64,000 nt of DNA from Tricholoma matsutake (Eukaryota; Basidiomycota; Agaricomycetes; Agaricales; Tricholomataceae): positions 2,046,001 to 2,110,000 of the forward strand of contig AP026543.1 in NCBI GenBank assembly GCA_026075535.2, given 5' to 3'. Shown here in pieces: positions 10,872 to 21,902 of this stretch. Numbering within the stretch: the first letter of the stretch is position 1; every line of letters starts with the position of its first letter. A program made the translations under genes and the position numbers. The notes beneath the pieces are model-generated. The model was given only the letters and a program-made list of their open reading frames with translations. It was not told the origin of the DNA and searched no databases.

Positions 10872-12117
10872 TCATGGGTAAGCAATGAACAAAACCCACT
10901 CTGAGAATTTTCGAAAATAAAAAATAAAAATAAAAAAACGCAGAAAAAAAAGAAGAAAAAAAAAGAAGCAATCAATACCACACAAAAAAAATAAAAAAAA
11001 GGAAAAAGGATCTCACTATCCATAGCCACAGCCGTATGTGGTGCTTTCTCATAAACCACCATCTCCACCTTGACACCCTCACTCTTCAACATCTCCCCAT
11101 ACTGCAACCCCTCCTCCTTCAAAATATCCACCTCTGACACACCGATCCACGCCCTCGCGACGTTCCTCACTAATTCCTTTGGGGCAAAAATCGGGGACGC
11201 ATCCCACTTTGTCCAGTCTTCTTTGTTTGGGAGGTAATTATGCTTGAACCAGATCATACGTGCGGGACTTAGCCATGGGGCGTGGATATTCTCTGCCCAG
11301 CGGTCAGATTCTGATGCTGTGTTGTCGATCACGGGAACGAAGAGGAGTTGAAGGAGGAGGGGGATGGGTGGGGTGGATTGTACGGCTTTGAGGGAGAGGA
11401 TGGCAGCGATGTTGCCTCCGCTGATGTTGTTAGTCAGTAAGTGATGTGTTGATGAGGAGATAGTTAAGAGAAGGAATTTACCTGGATGATCCACCTACGG
11501 CGATCTTGGAGGTGTTGATGTTGAGGTTGGCTTTGCCATTGTTTAGGACCCAGTGAAGGGATTCTATTGCGTCTTCGATGGCCGCAGGGTAAGGGTGTTC
11601 TGGTGCTAAACGGTAATCGACGGAAATCACTACACAGTTTGCTCCTGGAAAAACAGGCAGATCAGCGATGTTGGAGTTTGAGTGAGAGGAGCAAGATTAT
11701 TTACGCACTGACGCATATGTTGGTCGAAAATGATTCTTCGGCACGAATATTTCCAAAGGTCCATCCACCTAATAGGACGATTTATTGGTATGCAAAGTGG
11801 GCTGGGTGAAAAAAGACGGCAAGCTTACCTCCATGGAAATAAATAAAGACAGGCCAACCGTCAGTGGGAGGGTCGTTCTGCGGAGTGAAAGTGCGGATCT
11901 TGACATGAGTAAGATGATAGTCCTGTGTTTTCCCAACCTGGATAGGGTCAGTACTTCCTGGTACAGTGGGTTTGTTCCTGAAGGATAGGTCCCATGGCAA
12001 GGTGTGAGGAGGGATAATGTACTGGACTACTTGGTTATGGAAAGCGACGTAGTCTGGGTGAAGGCGGGGGATGATGGAAGGATGGAGCGGTTGATGGGCG
12101 ATTATTGAATCAGACAT
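10872..12117 (-). CDS. Alpha/beta-hydrolase, hormone-sensitive-lipase (HSL) type esterase
   Basis: Five exons (12,117-11,829; 11,768-11,709; 11,644-11,482; 11,420-11,017; 10,900-10,872) give 315 codons without a stop before the end. The first junction completes the HSL oxyanion motif HGGG (YFHGG|GWTFG). [13 protein letters not shown] follows, the third junction completes the nucleophile elbow VGGSSGGN, and the acid (GVSEVDIL) and histidine (APHTAVAMD) lie near the C-terminus. These are the expected catalytic Ser-Asp-His positions. The family hydrolyses short-chain esters or lipids, usually in the cytosol; no signal peptide is visible. The last exon is very short and its 116-nt intron is T-rich, so the C-terminus is the least certain part. 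Confidence 0.82.
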
Positions 12118-12205
12118 TAGAGAATTCGAAGAAAACAAACAAACTTACTTATAGTGAGTTGCCCCGGGCCGGTCCGGACAAAAAGGTTCAAAGTTCAATT
12201 GACCA

Positions 12206-13045
12206 TTGTTTGTTTGCATTTACACTTATGACCTCCAAGAACTATACGGCCCCCAAGTATACCCCCAACCTCTTTTATTTGAAATCCAGCGTATCACTCA
12301 ACAAATCTCCAACTGCAGGTACCTCAACGACTTCAGCAAAGCCCTCGCTGGTGAAGTTAGAATTCTCTTAGCAGAAGTCGGTCAACTCAGAGACGAACGA
12401 CGAGCACTTCAATAGTCAGTCATCGATCTAACTCCTCGTGTGTTTTCTTCCTAATGTCCGATCAACCGTAAAAGTGAGATCGCAGAACTCATGAGCATGA
12501 AATCAAAGCACGGTGCAGGTGGATCGTACGACCCAGATTGGCACCCTAAAGTCAATCCTTTGTCCTTTGTAAAAAAAGATCGACAATCTCATCTGTTCTT
12601 CTTCTCATCAGGCTATCGATCCACCACCAGAAGCACCTCCACCACCACCCGTAGAAGAATCACCTGTCCAAGCCAGACCTGCATGGCGAGTAGTTCATAA
12701 ACGCGTGGAGAGGAGGGAGAGGGCTATAGCAAAGCTGCAGCAACCTCAACCTTCTGCATCCTCTGCTTCCGCTGCTCCTCAAAGACCAGATCTCCCCGCG
12801 TGGGCTCAGTGGCGACGTGCGTAGATATATATTTATATATATTCAACCTACCCTTCACCCTGGATTGATTTTGTGTTCTAGCCAACCCTTTGCTCGCACC
12901 TACTCCCATGGCCTCCTCATCAGCTCCCATTCCTTCGTCTCCTCCTCCAAGATCCGGTCTCTTCGGTCAATCTCCTCTCTTCTCCCAATTGCTATTTTAC
13001 TCATGCCCTCACCTACCAGGCCCCCCCACACCACCGCCCAAGTAG
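12206..13045 (+). CDS. Small coiled-coil, proline-rich protein of unknown function
   Basis: Spliced frame with at least four exons. The first recognised exon reads LQELYGPQVYPQPLLFEIQR and then a helical segment GEVRILLAEVGQLRDERRALQ, continuing after an intron as EIAELMSMKSKHGAGG (coiled-coil-like). A Pro-rich linker (IDPPPEAPPPPPVEE) and a basic helix (RRERAIAKLQQ) follow, ending in LFG|PPTPPPK. The start codon is not resolved: no in-frame ATG precedes the first exon, so a short upstream exon is likely. It diverges from the esterase, whose ATG is about 90 bp away. I recognise no domain. Confidence 0.55.
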
Positions 13046-13111
13046 ACTGACTGTGCCACAACTTGACCCTTTTCTTGGATTTTGTTATATCTCCCTCTGC
13101 TCTGCTCTGTG

Positions 13112-13117
13112 AATAAA
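13112..13117 (+). terminator. Polyadenylation signal AATAAA
   Basis: An AATAAA hexamer 67 nt after the stop of the small coiled-coil gene, within an otherwise non-coding, T-rich 3' region. Confidence 0.5.
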
Positions 13118-13783
13118 GATGACCGGCATAAGATCTAGTCTAAACGGCCAGACTCTCTTCGAGATATTGGGAAATCGGTAGCTGGAGGTTTTAGGCTGAC
13201 GAGGGAGGATTCATTGTTGTATACTATGATTGCTTGGGACTGTTATTGTTACTTTACATATTCTATGTTCACACTCGCATAAACGTGGTAAAACGTACGT
13301 ATGCCACCTGGATCTCCGGTTCATAATTAAGCGTGATTTGATTTCTTTGTATTTATAACATAGTAACATGGTAACCAAACCCATTTTGTTAAACACATTG
13401 TGTGCTCTCTCTCAACGTTCAACGTCAACAGCGCCGTGCGCCTTGTCCGAGTCATTGCAAGGGGTCTCACTAAGACTAGGTCGTTGATGTCAGCTCTCTG
13501 TACCCTCCTCAAATGCTGCTCCTGCCAGTTCAAGATCGATGCTGTTCGTAACTCATTGCTCCCGATGTGATGCGATGCAGGCCTTATCCTCCTTCTGGAG
13601 ACAAGTCGACTTTTCCCTCAAGTCCCTTGTATCGCCTTTTACTTATCATCTAATGCACGTTGTGCGTTTCGAGAGCGGGCAGAAGCACACCGGTGTTATG
13701 TAATGCAATCTACAAACAACACATATATAAAGCTTGGCACATGTGGGAGTTCAACAGCTTTCTCTTAGTTTAGCATCCCCACC
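13118..13783. other. Intergenic region upstream of the helicase-AAA gene
   Basis: No gene supported. It should hold the promoter of the helicase gene; apart from the TATA-like box at 13,724 I see no other clear element. Confidence 0.5.
13724..13730 (+). promoter_or_regulatory. TATA-like box of the helicase-AAA gene
   Basis: TATATAA lies 60 nt before the ATG, leaving room for a short 5' UTR. The start codon context CCCACCATGC is close to the fungal optimum. Confidence 0.5.
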
Positions 13784-16700
13784 ATGCAGAGTATTCCCAG
13801 TAATCCAAGAGCCCCCAAGCTAAGGAAAGTTCTAGATGCCGTCTTATCAGGACGCACTCCAGTTCAGAAGCACAACTACTGTCTCTTCATTGAAGCGATA
13901 TGCGCCGATCCATCACCAACTTCATGCATCGCCAGGCTTATCTCTCAAGCGCCAGCCCTCATCTCACTCCAAACCTCTTTTACAATTGATCTCTCTATAA
14001 GCTTCCTTAATGGTCCAGCCACAGATTTGCTGCGATATCTCCGAGCCCCCGAGCTGATATCAATCAGCAGTGGTACAGTTCTCCGGAAAATCCTCCTTTG
14101 CATTGTCGATCCCCCATTGTTTTGGGACGAATATGTGAGAGCATACGAAGCCGGCTTGCTCCACGGAGATGGGTGTATCTCGTATGCTTGGCTTCTGCTG
14201 CAACTCATCTCGCTGGACAGGGATATCGCCAAGCCCTATCGCGAGTTAGCGCAGAAGCCACGCATGCTGGATTCCCTCCTTGATTCTCCGCAGATAGAGA
14301 TCCGAAACATCGGATCCAAGATCAAGCATATTCTCTCTGTCACTTCCGGCAGTCCAAGCGCCGTGATTAGTAGTGATGATTTTGGGCCTGGTGGCCGACA
14401 TGATAATGACTTTCCGGATTTTCATGATATTTCTATTCTGCCTACTGCTGATGAGATCTTGTGCACAGACCCCCCTTTCCTTCGTCGGAGTTCATTTCTT
14501 GAAGATCCGGATTTGGAAGACGATAGACTCGCAGCGTATACTGACAATCAGTTCCGACTGCTGAGAGAAGATATGTTATATGAAATGCGAGAGGAAACTC
14601 AGAACGCCTTGGGCAAGAAACGGCGTCCGTTGAGGAACTTTGTTGTAGACGGACTGACGCTCCTTGACATTTACATCTCAGACGATTCACAGAGGAGAAG
14701 CAAATGGGGTATAACTTTTCAATGCCTGCGCGATCTACCACAGTTTCACAAAGTCAAGCCCGACGATCGCAGGGCCTATCTAAACGACAACCGAAAAATA
14801 TTTAGACACCAGTCTCAAGCGTGCCTCATTGTCGACAATCAGGTCGTGGCCTTTCCGACAGTCAATCGGGTGGAAGACCTCTTGGCGCAAAAATTGCCTA
14901 TTGTTGTCTTGCAGCTGGAGGGAGATACCAGTATTACAAAAACTCTTCTCAGGCTAAAGACAGCCGCACACATCAAACTTGTTCAAATAGACTCGGCCAT
15001 CTTCTCGTTTGAACCAATTCTTAATGCAATCAAGGACATCCAGGTATTCCCACTCTCCCCGGAAATCTTGTTCTGGAAACAGGGAAAGTCTGAGGACATC
15101 ACCCTTCCACCCTCTCAGGGCACCCTATCGACCGTTGTCGAATCTATCAGGAACAATCCTCATAGAGATCTTCGGGAAGTGATTGGTGCCTCTAAACCGG
15201 TATTGTTAGATCAATCCCAAGCGGACTCGCTTCTTGCAGGTCTCACCCAAAAGGTATCGTTAATCCAAGGCCCACCAGGTAAGTACTTATTTATTATTGA
15301 CCGTCTTTTTCATTCCACTGAGAGAGGTCTACGCTTAGGCACTGGCAAGTCCTTCATAGGTGCGCTCCTCGCGAAGGTCCTGCATGATTCTACAGACCAA
15401 AAAATCCTTGTCGTTTGCTATACGAATCATGCGCTCGATCAATTCCTTGAGGATCTCCTCGACATCGGTATTCCGAAGCAGAGCATTGTTAGGATGGGAA
15501 GCAAACACTCCACGCGAACGGAACACCTGAGTCTTCAGAAACAGAGCACGGACTTCAAGTTTGGTAGGACGGACTGGACCATAATCGAAAACCTGAAAAA
15601 TGAAGCCTCACGCATCGGTGCCAGTCTCTCGACGGCTTTTAACAGATACACGCATTCGAGAGTCACTCGTCAGGAGTTGCTGGAACATCTGGAGTTTGAG
15701 GATGCTGGATTTTATGAAGCGTTTCGCGTTCCAAGGTCCACAGATGGCATGACCACTGTTGGCCGCCGCGGCCTGGCGGTCAATGATATGTATCTGTTGA
15801 ATCGCTGGGCTTCTGGCATAGGTGCGGGCATTTTTGCAAGGTCTGACGTCGTCAAGGCTGCGCCTCAGGTCTGGGGAATGCCTAACGCAGATCGTCAGGC
15901 AAAATTGAAAGAGTGGGATGGACAAATTCTGAAGGAGCAGGCGCAGGAGATTTCTGCTCTTGGAGAAGGGTATAATAAGCGCGTGCACGACCTACAACGA
16001 AAATTTAGTGAGAAAGACACCGCCACGCTGAGAAGTAAACGCATCATCGGATGCACGACTACTGCGGCTGCAATGTATAGAGAAAGCATTCAAGCTGCTT
16101 CTCCAAATATTCTTTTGGTTGAGGAAGCTGGTGAAATATTGGAGAGTCATGTTCTTACTGCACTCTCTCCGGAAACAACGCAGTTGATACTGATTGGGGA
16201 CCACAAGTGCGTACTATCTACTTGTTGTTTCTATAGAGCACGCGTTTGAGCTGATATTATTCTTGCGGTTCAGGCAGTTACGTCCCAAAGTAAATCATTA
16301 CCTGCTCACAGTTGAGAAGGGGGAAGGATACGACCTCAACCGATCACTTTTTGAGCGCCTTGTACTCAAGGGATACCCACACAAAACACTCACCGAACAG
16401 CACAGGATGCGACCTGAGATTTCTGCGCTTATCCGTCAACTCACCTATCCCGAACTCGTTGACGCCGATTCCACCAAAAGTCGGCCTGATCTTCGCGGAC
16501 TTCGGGACAACATTGTTTTCATCAACCACGATCATCCAGAAGATGAGCTTACAGAGGTCGCGGATAAAGGAGACGTGTCATCCTCTTCCTCGAAGCAAAA
16601 TACGTATGAAGTGGAGATGGTTCTCAAAATTGTGCGATACCTTGCTCAGCAAGGTTATGGGACGGAGAAGCTTGTAATTTTGACGCCTTACCTTGGGCAG

Positions 16701-19700
16701 CTCTTAAAACTTCGGGACGCATTGAAAAAGGACAATGATCCTGTGCTCAACGACCTAGATTCCTACGATTTGGTTCGAGCCGGTTTACTGCCTGCTGCGA
16801 CTGCAAGCGTCAACAAGAACTCCATTCGTCTGTCCACCATTGGTAGGTATTCTATCTTATTTGTAACCCTTGTTACGCGTGCAGATGTTGCTCCATAACA
16901 GACAATTACCAGGGGGAAGAGAGCGATATCGTTATCGGAAGCCTGACGAGAAGCAACGCCAGCTGTAACATTGGCTTCATGTCTTCTCCAGAGCGCTTAA
17001 ACGTGCTGCTTTCCCGAGCACGCGATGGCCTCATCTTGCTTGGTAACTCATCGACATTTCTCGGTGCTCGCAATGGCAAAGATCTATGGAACGGCTTATT
17101 TACTTTGTTGAAGACTGGGCGGCATATCTACGACGGACTTCCTGTCAAATGTGAACGACATCCGGGTGTGAACGCTCTCCTTTCCCAAGCCATCGATTTC
17201 GATACGGAAAGTCCAGACGGCGGTTGTAAGGAACCATGGTATTTTCTCCGATCTACTCTTGGGTTCTGTACTCAATCTAGCTGCTACACAGTACCGTCAT
17301 GCTAAACTGCGGCATCCACATCTGCCCGTCGAAGTGCCACCAACTGTATGACCACTCAAAGATGCCGTGCAACCAGATCCAAGATATGAAATGTCCCAAA
17401 GGTCATCTTCAAATCTGGAAATGCCACCAAAAACCACCTTCGACATGTTACAAATGCGTACAAGAAACAAAACTTGCAGAGAAAAAGAAGGCCGCGGCTG
17501 CGGCTTTGCAGCGCAAGCGAGACGCAGAGGATCTTGCACACGCTCAGAAAATCGCCGATCTCGATGAGAAAATCGCGACAGAAGCGCAGGCTAACCGAGA
17601 TCGCCAGCTTGCAGAAGACAGGGCGCACGCTATTCAGCAGAAGCAAAAGGATCTAGAAGCTGCCATATCCCGCACATCGCAAGCCACTGCGACACCACCG
17701 ATTACTGCCAGAGTGACTGAGCCCTCTTCGGCTTCGCTGCCATCCGCATCGAAGAACTCCCAGCCGATGTCATCCAAGGAAGATGAAAATACAGTGATCC
17801 CCCGAAGTCCTCCAAAGGATATAAAATTTTCTAGCATGCTGCCGACTGAAGCGGAAGCTGTCTCGCCCTCGCAGAAGGATTGGCAAAGAAGGAAGGAAGT
17901 CGATGGTGCTAGCAACGATGCGATAGACAGCATTATGGAGTTGATTGGTCTTGAAGACGTTAAGGCCCAGGTCCTACGAATTTACGCAAAGATAGAACTC
18001 ACAAAGCGCCAGGGAATATCCTTGAAGGATGAGCGGTTTAACATTGTTCTTCTTGGAAATCCTGGAACAGGTCGGTGTCAGCTTTCTTCATTCATCCTTT
18101 GTGCAAATATCAACTGTCGTACTGATAATAATGTATTATTACGTAGGAAAAACCACTGTCGCGAGGCACTACGCCAAATTTTTGTCCTCGGTCGAAGTCC
18201 TTCCAGGAAGCGAGTTTGTCGAGACAACTGGCTCTCGTCTAGCAAATGAGGGTGTCGCGGGCATCAAAAAACATCTGGAAACCATCATTAATGCAGGAGG
18301 CGGAGCGATCTTTGTGGACGAAACATACCAGCTTACGGGAGAGTACAATTTTCAGGGCAGTCAAGTCTTGGATTTCATGCTCGCAGAAATGGAGAATCAT
18401 ATTGGAACAATCGTCTTTATCTTCGCCGGCTACGACGAGGAGATGGAAAAGTTCTTCGAGCACAATCCCGGTTTGACAAGTCGAGTGCCGTACAAGCTCC
18501 ATTTCGCTGATTACTCAGATGGAGAGCTGTTGAGCATGTTAGATCAGCTCATCCGAAAGAAGTATGGAGGTCGAATGAAGGTGGAGGATGGGGTTCGAGG
18601 TCTGTATGGCCGCATTGCCATTCGGCGCCTAGGAAGAGGCCGAGGACGCGAAGGCTTTGGGAATGCTCGGGCACTTCGTAACCTATTCGCAAAAGTGGGC
18701 GAGCGCCAAGCGCAGCGCGTCCACAGGGACAGAACAAAGGGCTTGACTCCTGACGATTTCGTGCTCCTTAAAGAAGACCTCATTGGCCCCGATCCATCAG
18801 ATGCAATTGTGGAAAGCACAGCCTGGAGAAAGCTGCAGTCTCTGATCGGCCTGGCAGCGGTCAAGCAGTCGATAAAGAACTTCCTCGATCTGACCAAAAC
18901 GAACTACGAACGAGAGCTAGTAGAGAAAGAGCCCATTCAAGTGTCTCTCAATCGCGTATTTCTGGGCTCACCTGGGACAGGAAAGACCACGGTTGCCAAG
19001 CTTTACGGTCAAATTCTGAGTGATCTTGGTCTCCTTAGCGGTAGCGAAGGTGAGTTCAATGGCTCTAAACATATTTTTTACGTCTCCTTTCACTGATCTC
19101 GTCGTTGCAGTGGTCATGAAGAATCCTGCTGACTTTATCGGCTCAGCCGTTGGAGAGTCTGAGAAGAACACAAAGGCCATTCTTGCGAACACTGTCGGAA
19201 AGGTTCTCATAATCGATGAGGTGAGCGGTGGTGAAAAGATGACCACGATCCCTTTGCTAATATGGCATAGGCCTATATGCTATATAGTGGAAGTGACACA
19301 GGCAACCACAGTGATTCTTTCAAGACAGCGGTTATCGATACAATCGTTGCGGAAGTGCAAAGTGTTCCCGGTGAAGATAGATGTGTCCTCCTCCTGGGAT
19401 ACAAGCATCAGATAGTCGAGATGTTCCAGGTAAACATCATACTTTTATCTGCCTGATAATTATTACTGATCCCTTCCTCTCTGAAGAATGTTAACCCAGG
19501 CTTGTCACGACGCTTTGCAATTGAGAATGCTTTCCATTTCGACGACTTCACTGACACGGAGCTTCTGGAAGTCCTGAATATGAAGCTCAAAGATCAGCAT
19601 CTGGAAGCTACAGCCAAGGCCAAAACGGTTGCGATCGAAGTCCTCAGTCGAAGCCGTAATAGACCAAACTTTGGAAACGCCGGAGAGGTAGAGAATCTTC

Positions 19701-21327
19701 TTGGGCAGGCGAAGGCTCGATATCAAACACGTCAGGCGTTGCTACCAATCAACGAAAGAAATTTCGATGTCGTCTTTGACTCACAGGACTTCGATCCCGA
19801 CCACGACCGGAGTACACACGCGGCGATCAACCTTCAAAAACTCTTTGAGGACGTGGTGGGTTGTGAAGATATCGTTAGAAGATTGGGCGAGTATCAGCAA
19901 GTTGCAGCAGCCTTGAAGGCTAGAAATATAGATGCTCGTGGCGAGATCCCCATGAATTTTGTATTCAAAGGTCCACCAGGTACGTGTGGAAACTTGCGAG
20001 GTATGCGAAAACACCATGAGCTTAACGAGATTTCCTAGGTACTGGCAAGACGACCACTGCTCGGAAAATGGGACAAGTCTATTTCGACATGGGATTCCTG
20101 TCCTCTGTTGAAGTTGTGGAATGCTCCGCTTCCGATCTCGTGGGACAATATGTCGGACAAACAGGTCCGAAGACTCAGAAGATCTTCGAAAAAGCTCTGG
20201 GTCGGGTCCTCTTCATCGATGAAGCATACAGACTTAGTGAGGGGCATTTTGCGAAGGAAGCTATGGACGAACTTGTCGGCGCATTGACACTGGATAAGTT
20301 CAAATCCAAGATCGTCGTCATCTTGGCAGGATATGACAAGGAGATGAACGAGCTGATGGCGGTCAATACAGGCCTTTCAAGCCGGTTCCCAGACGAGATC
20401 ACCTTCCACAACATGGAGCCAGAGCATTGCCTAGAGATGCTCAAGCGGGAGCTCAAGAAGAAAAACATTCGCCTAAAGGCTCTTGAAAACCCAGCTTCGT
20501 CAGGATATAAGGCAATGTCGACTCGCATCGAACATTTATCCCGCCTTCCCTCTTGGGGAAATGCACGAGACGTTATGACACTCTCCAAGAACATGGTTAA
20601 TACTGTGTACAAGAAGTTGGACCCTAGTGATAAGAGCGCCAAGCTCTCGCTCTCCGAGAATGACGCCTTGAGTTGCATGAACGGCATGTTGAGCGAGCGA
20701 CTGGAGCGAACTCAAAATCTACCCACCACGAAGCAACCTAGCATATTTGAAGGAATGCGGGAGATGCTTGGTGTTCCAACGCTCAGACCCCCACGCGTAT
20801 CAGCCAAAACGGAAACCAAAAGTACCGTTCCCAAGCCAATACAAGACGTGGGAGCACCTTACGAAGCGCATTCTGATGATCGCGACGCTGGGGTTTCAGA
20901 AGAGATCTGGCGCGAGCTTATATTGGACAAAGAGGCTGCTAGCATTGCTGCCAAGCAACTGGAGGAAAATACCCGACAGTTGGAGCTGGAGCTTGAAGAG
21001 ATGGTCAAGCAGGAGGAATCTCAACAAGCCTTGATGAAAAAGGCCAAGCTAGATGAAGCCAGAGCGCAAGATGACAATGAACGAGACCGACTCCGAAGAC
21101 AGCAGGAGAAGATGCGTATTCAAGAAGTGAAAGAGAAGATGCAACGTGAGAGGGTTGCAGCTTTGCTCGAAGAAGAACGAATGAAGAAACGACAGGAGGC
21201 CAACGTGCAGCAGAAGTTACGGACGATGGGCGTTTGCGTGGCAGGATATCGGTGGATTAAGCAAACGTCGGGATACAGATGCGCTGGAGGGTTTCATTTC
21301 GTTGACAACGCTACTTTGGGAATCTGA
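13784..21327 (+). CDS. NFX1/ZNFX1-type SF1 helicase fused to three CbxX/CfxQ AAA+ domains
   Basis: Ten exons (13,784-15,278; 15,339-16,206; 16,274-16,842; 16,902-17,238; 17,292-18,070; 18,147-19,049; 19,111-19,220; 19,271-19,429; 19,487-19,979; 20,039-21,327) total 7,002 nt, an exact multiple of three, giving 2,333 residues. Order: alpha-helical N-terminus; Upf1-like helicase core from about residue 490 (P-loop QGPPGTGKS, VCYTNHALDQFL, motif II VEEAGE, GDHKQLRP, DNYQGEESDIVI, LLSRARDGLILLG); a Cys/His-rich NFX1-like region (C...CGIHICPSKCH...C); a charged coiled coil; AAA1 (GNPGTGKTT, FVDE), AAA2 (GSPGTGKTT, IIDEAY) and AAA3 (GPPGTGKTT, FIDEAY), each with an NPGL/NTGL-xSR arginine-finger region; then a coiled coil and a conserved-looking tail. 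Motif II VEEAGE is typical of ZNFX1-type helicases, which act in RNA surveillance and small-RNA pathways. I infer RNA remodelling by this protein; the role of the AAA part is unknown. Confidence 0.9.
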
Positions 21328-21902
21328 GGGTGCAGCATCGCCTTGCCTTGGTTCTATTGTGACAAAAGAGTACTATCTATGATGAGCACTGAAATTTAAC
21401 TTCCTTTCGCCTGGGCACTCAGAGCTATAGACCTTGAGCAGAGTCCAGAGGTTGGACCACGTATCATCTTGAATGTGTTGCAGATAAGTAGTCCATGATC
21501 TTACTTATGCGGGGCGTGTGACTCCAAATTGCACGACCTGGTCCATGACTGTGACACGCGGTTTCTTCCTTGTCGGCGGCTATGGCACGAATTGAGATGA
21601 TTGGTTTGGTTTGGTTCTCGTCCTGTTGTCTTGAAATCCTTGCAGCCGCCGCGTATATTATGCAGTACTCAGTGAAGATGGACGGCAGTGGACGGCCAAG
21701 TAAGGAAGACAGGTTTCAAAATCTGATCCGAAAACTCCAAATGCCGAAACTCCGAAAGTCACGATTACTGTCGTGGGAACTAAAATTAAATTGACATTAT
21801 CACGTGTCAATTTTCTGAAGCACGTGAGCTGTCGCGGGGTTTGCTTGTTTTGTGGTGTTTGGTTGCGACACGATTTCTCCTTGAACTTCCTCGTCGTTCC
21901 CC
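21328..21902. other. Intergenic region between helicase-AAA and disordered coiled-coil gene
   Basis: No gene supported. It holds the helicase 3' region and the next gene's promoter. Two CACGTG E-box-like hexamers lie near 21,801 and 21,821, within about 100 bp of the next ATG, and could be bHLH sites (inference). Confidence 0.4.

Noticed and set aside
15608..16204. Minus-strand frames opposite the helicase exons
   Set aside because: The plus strand carries all SF1 helicase motifs; the antisense frames have none.
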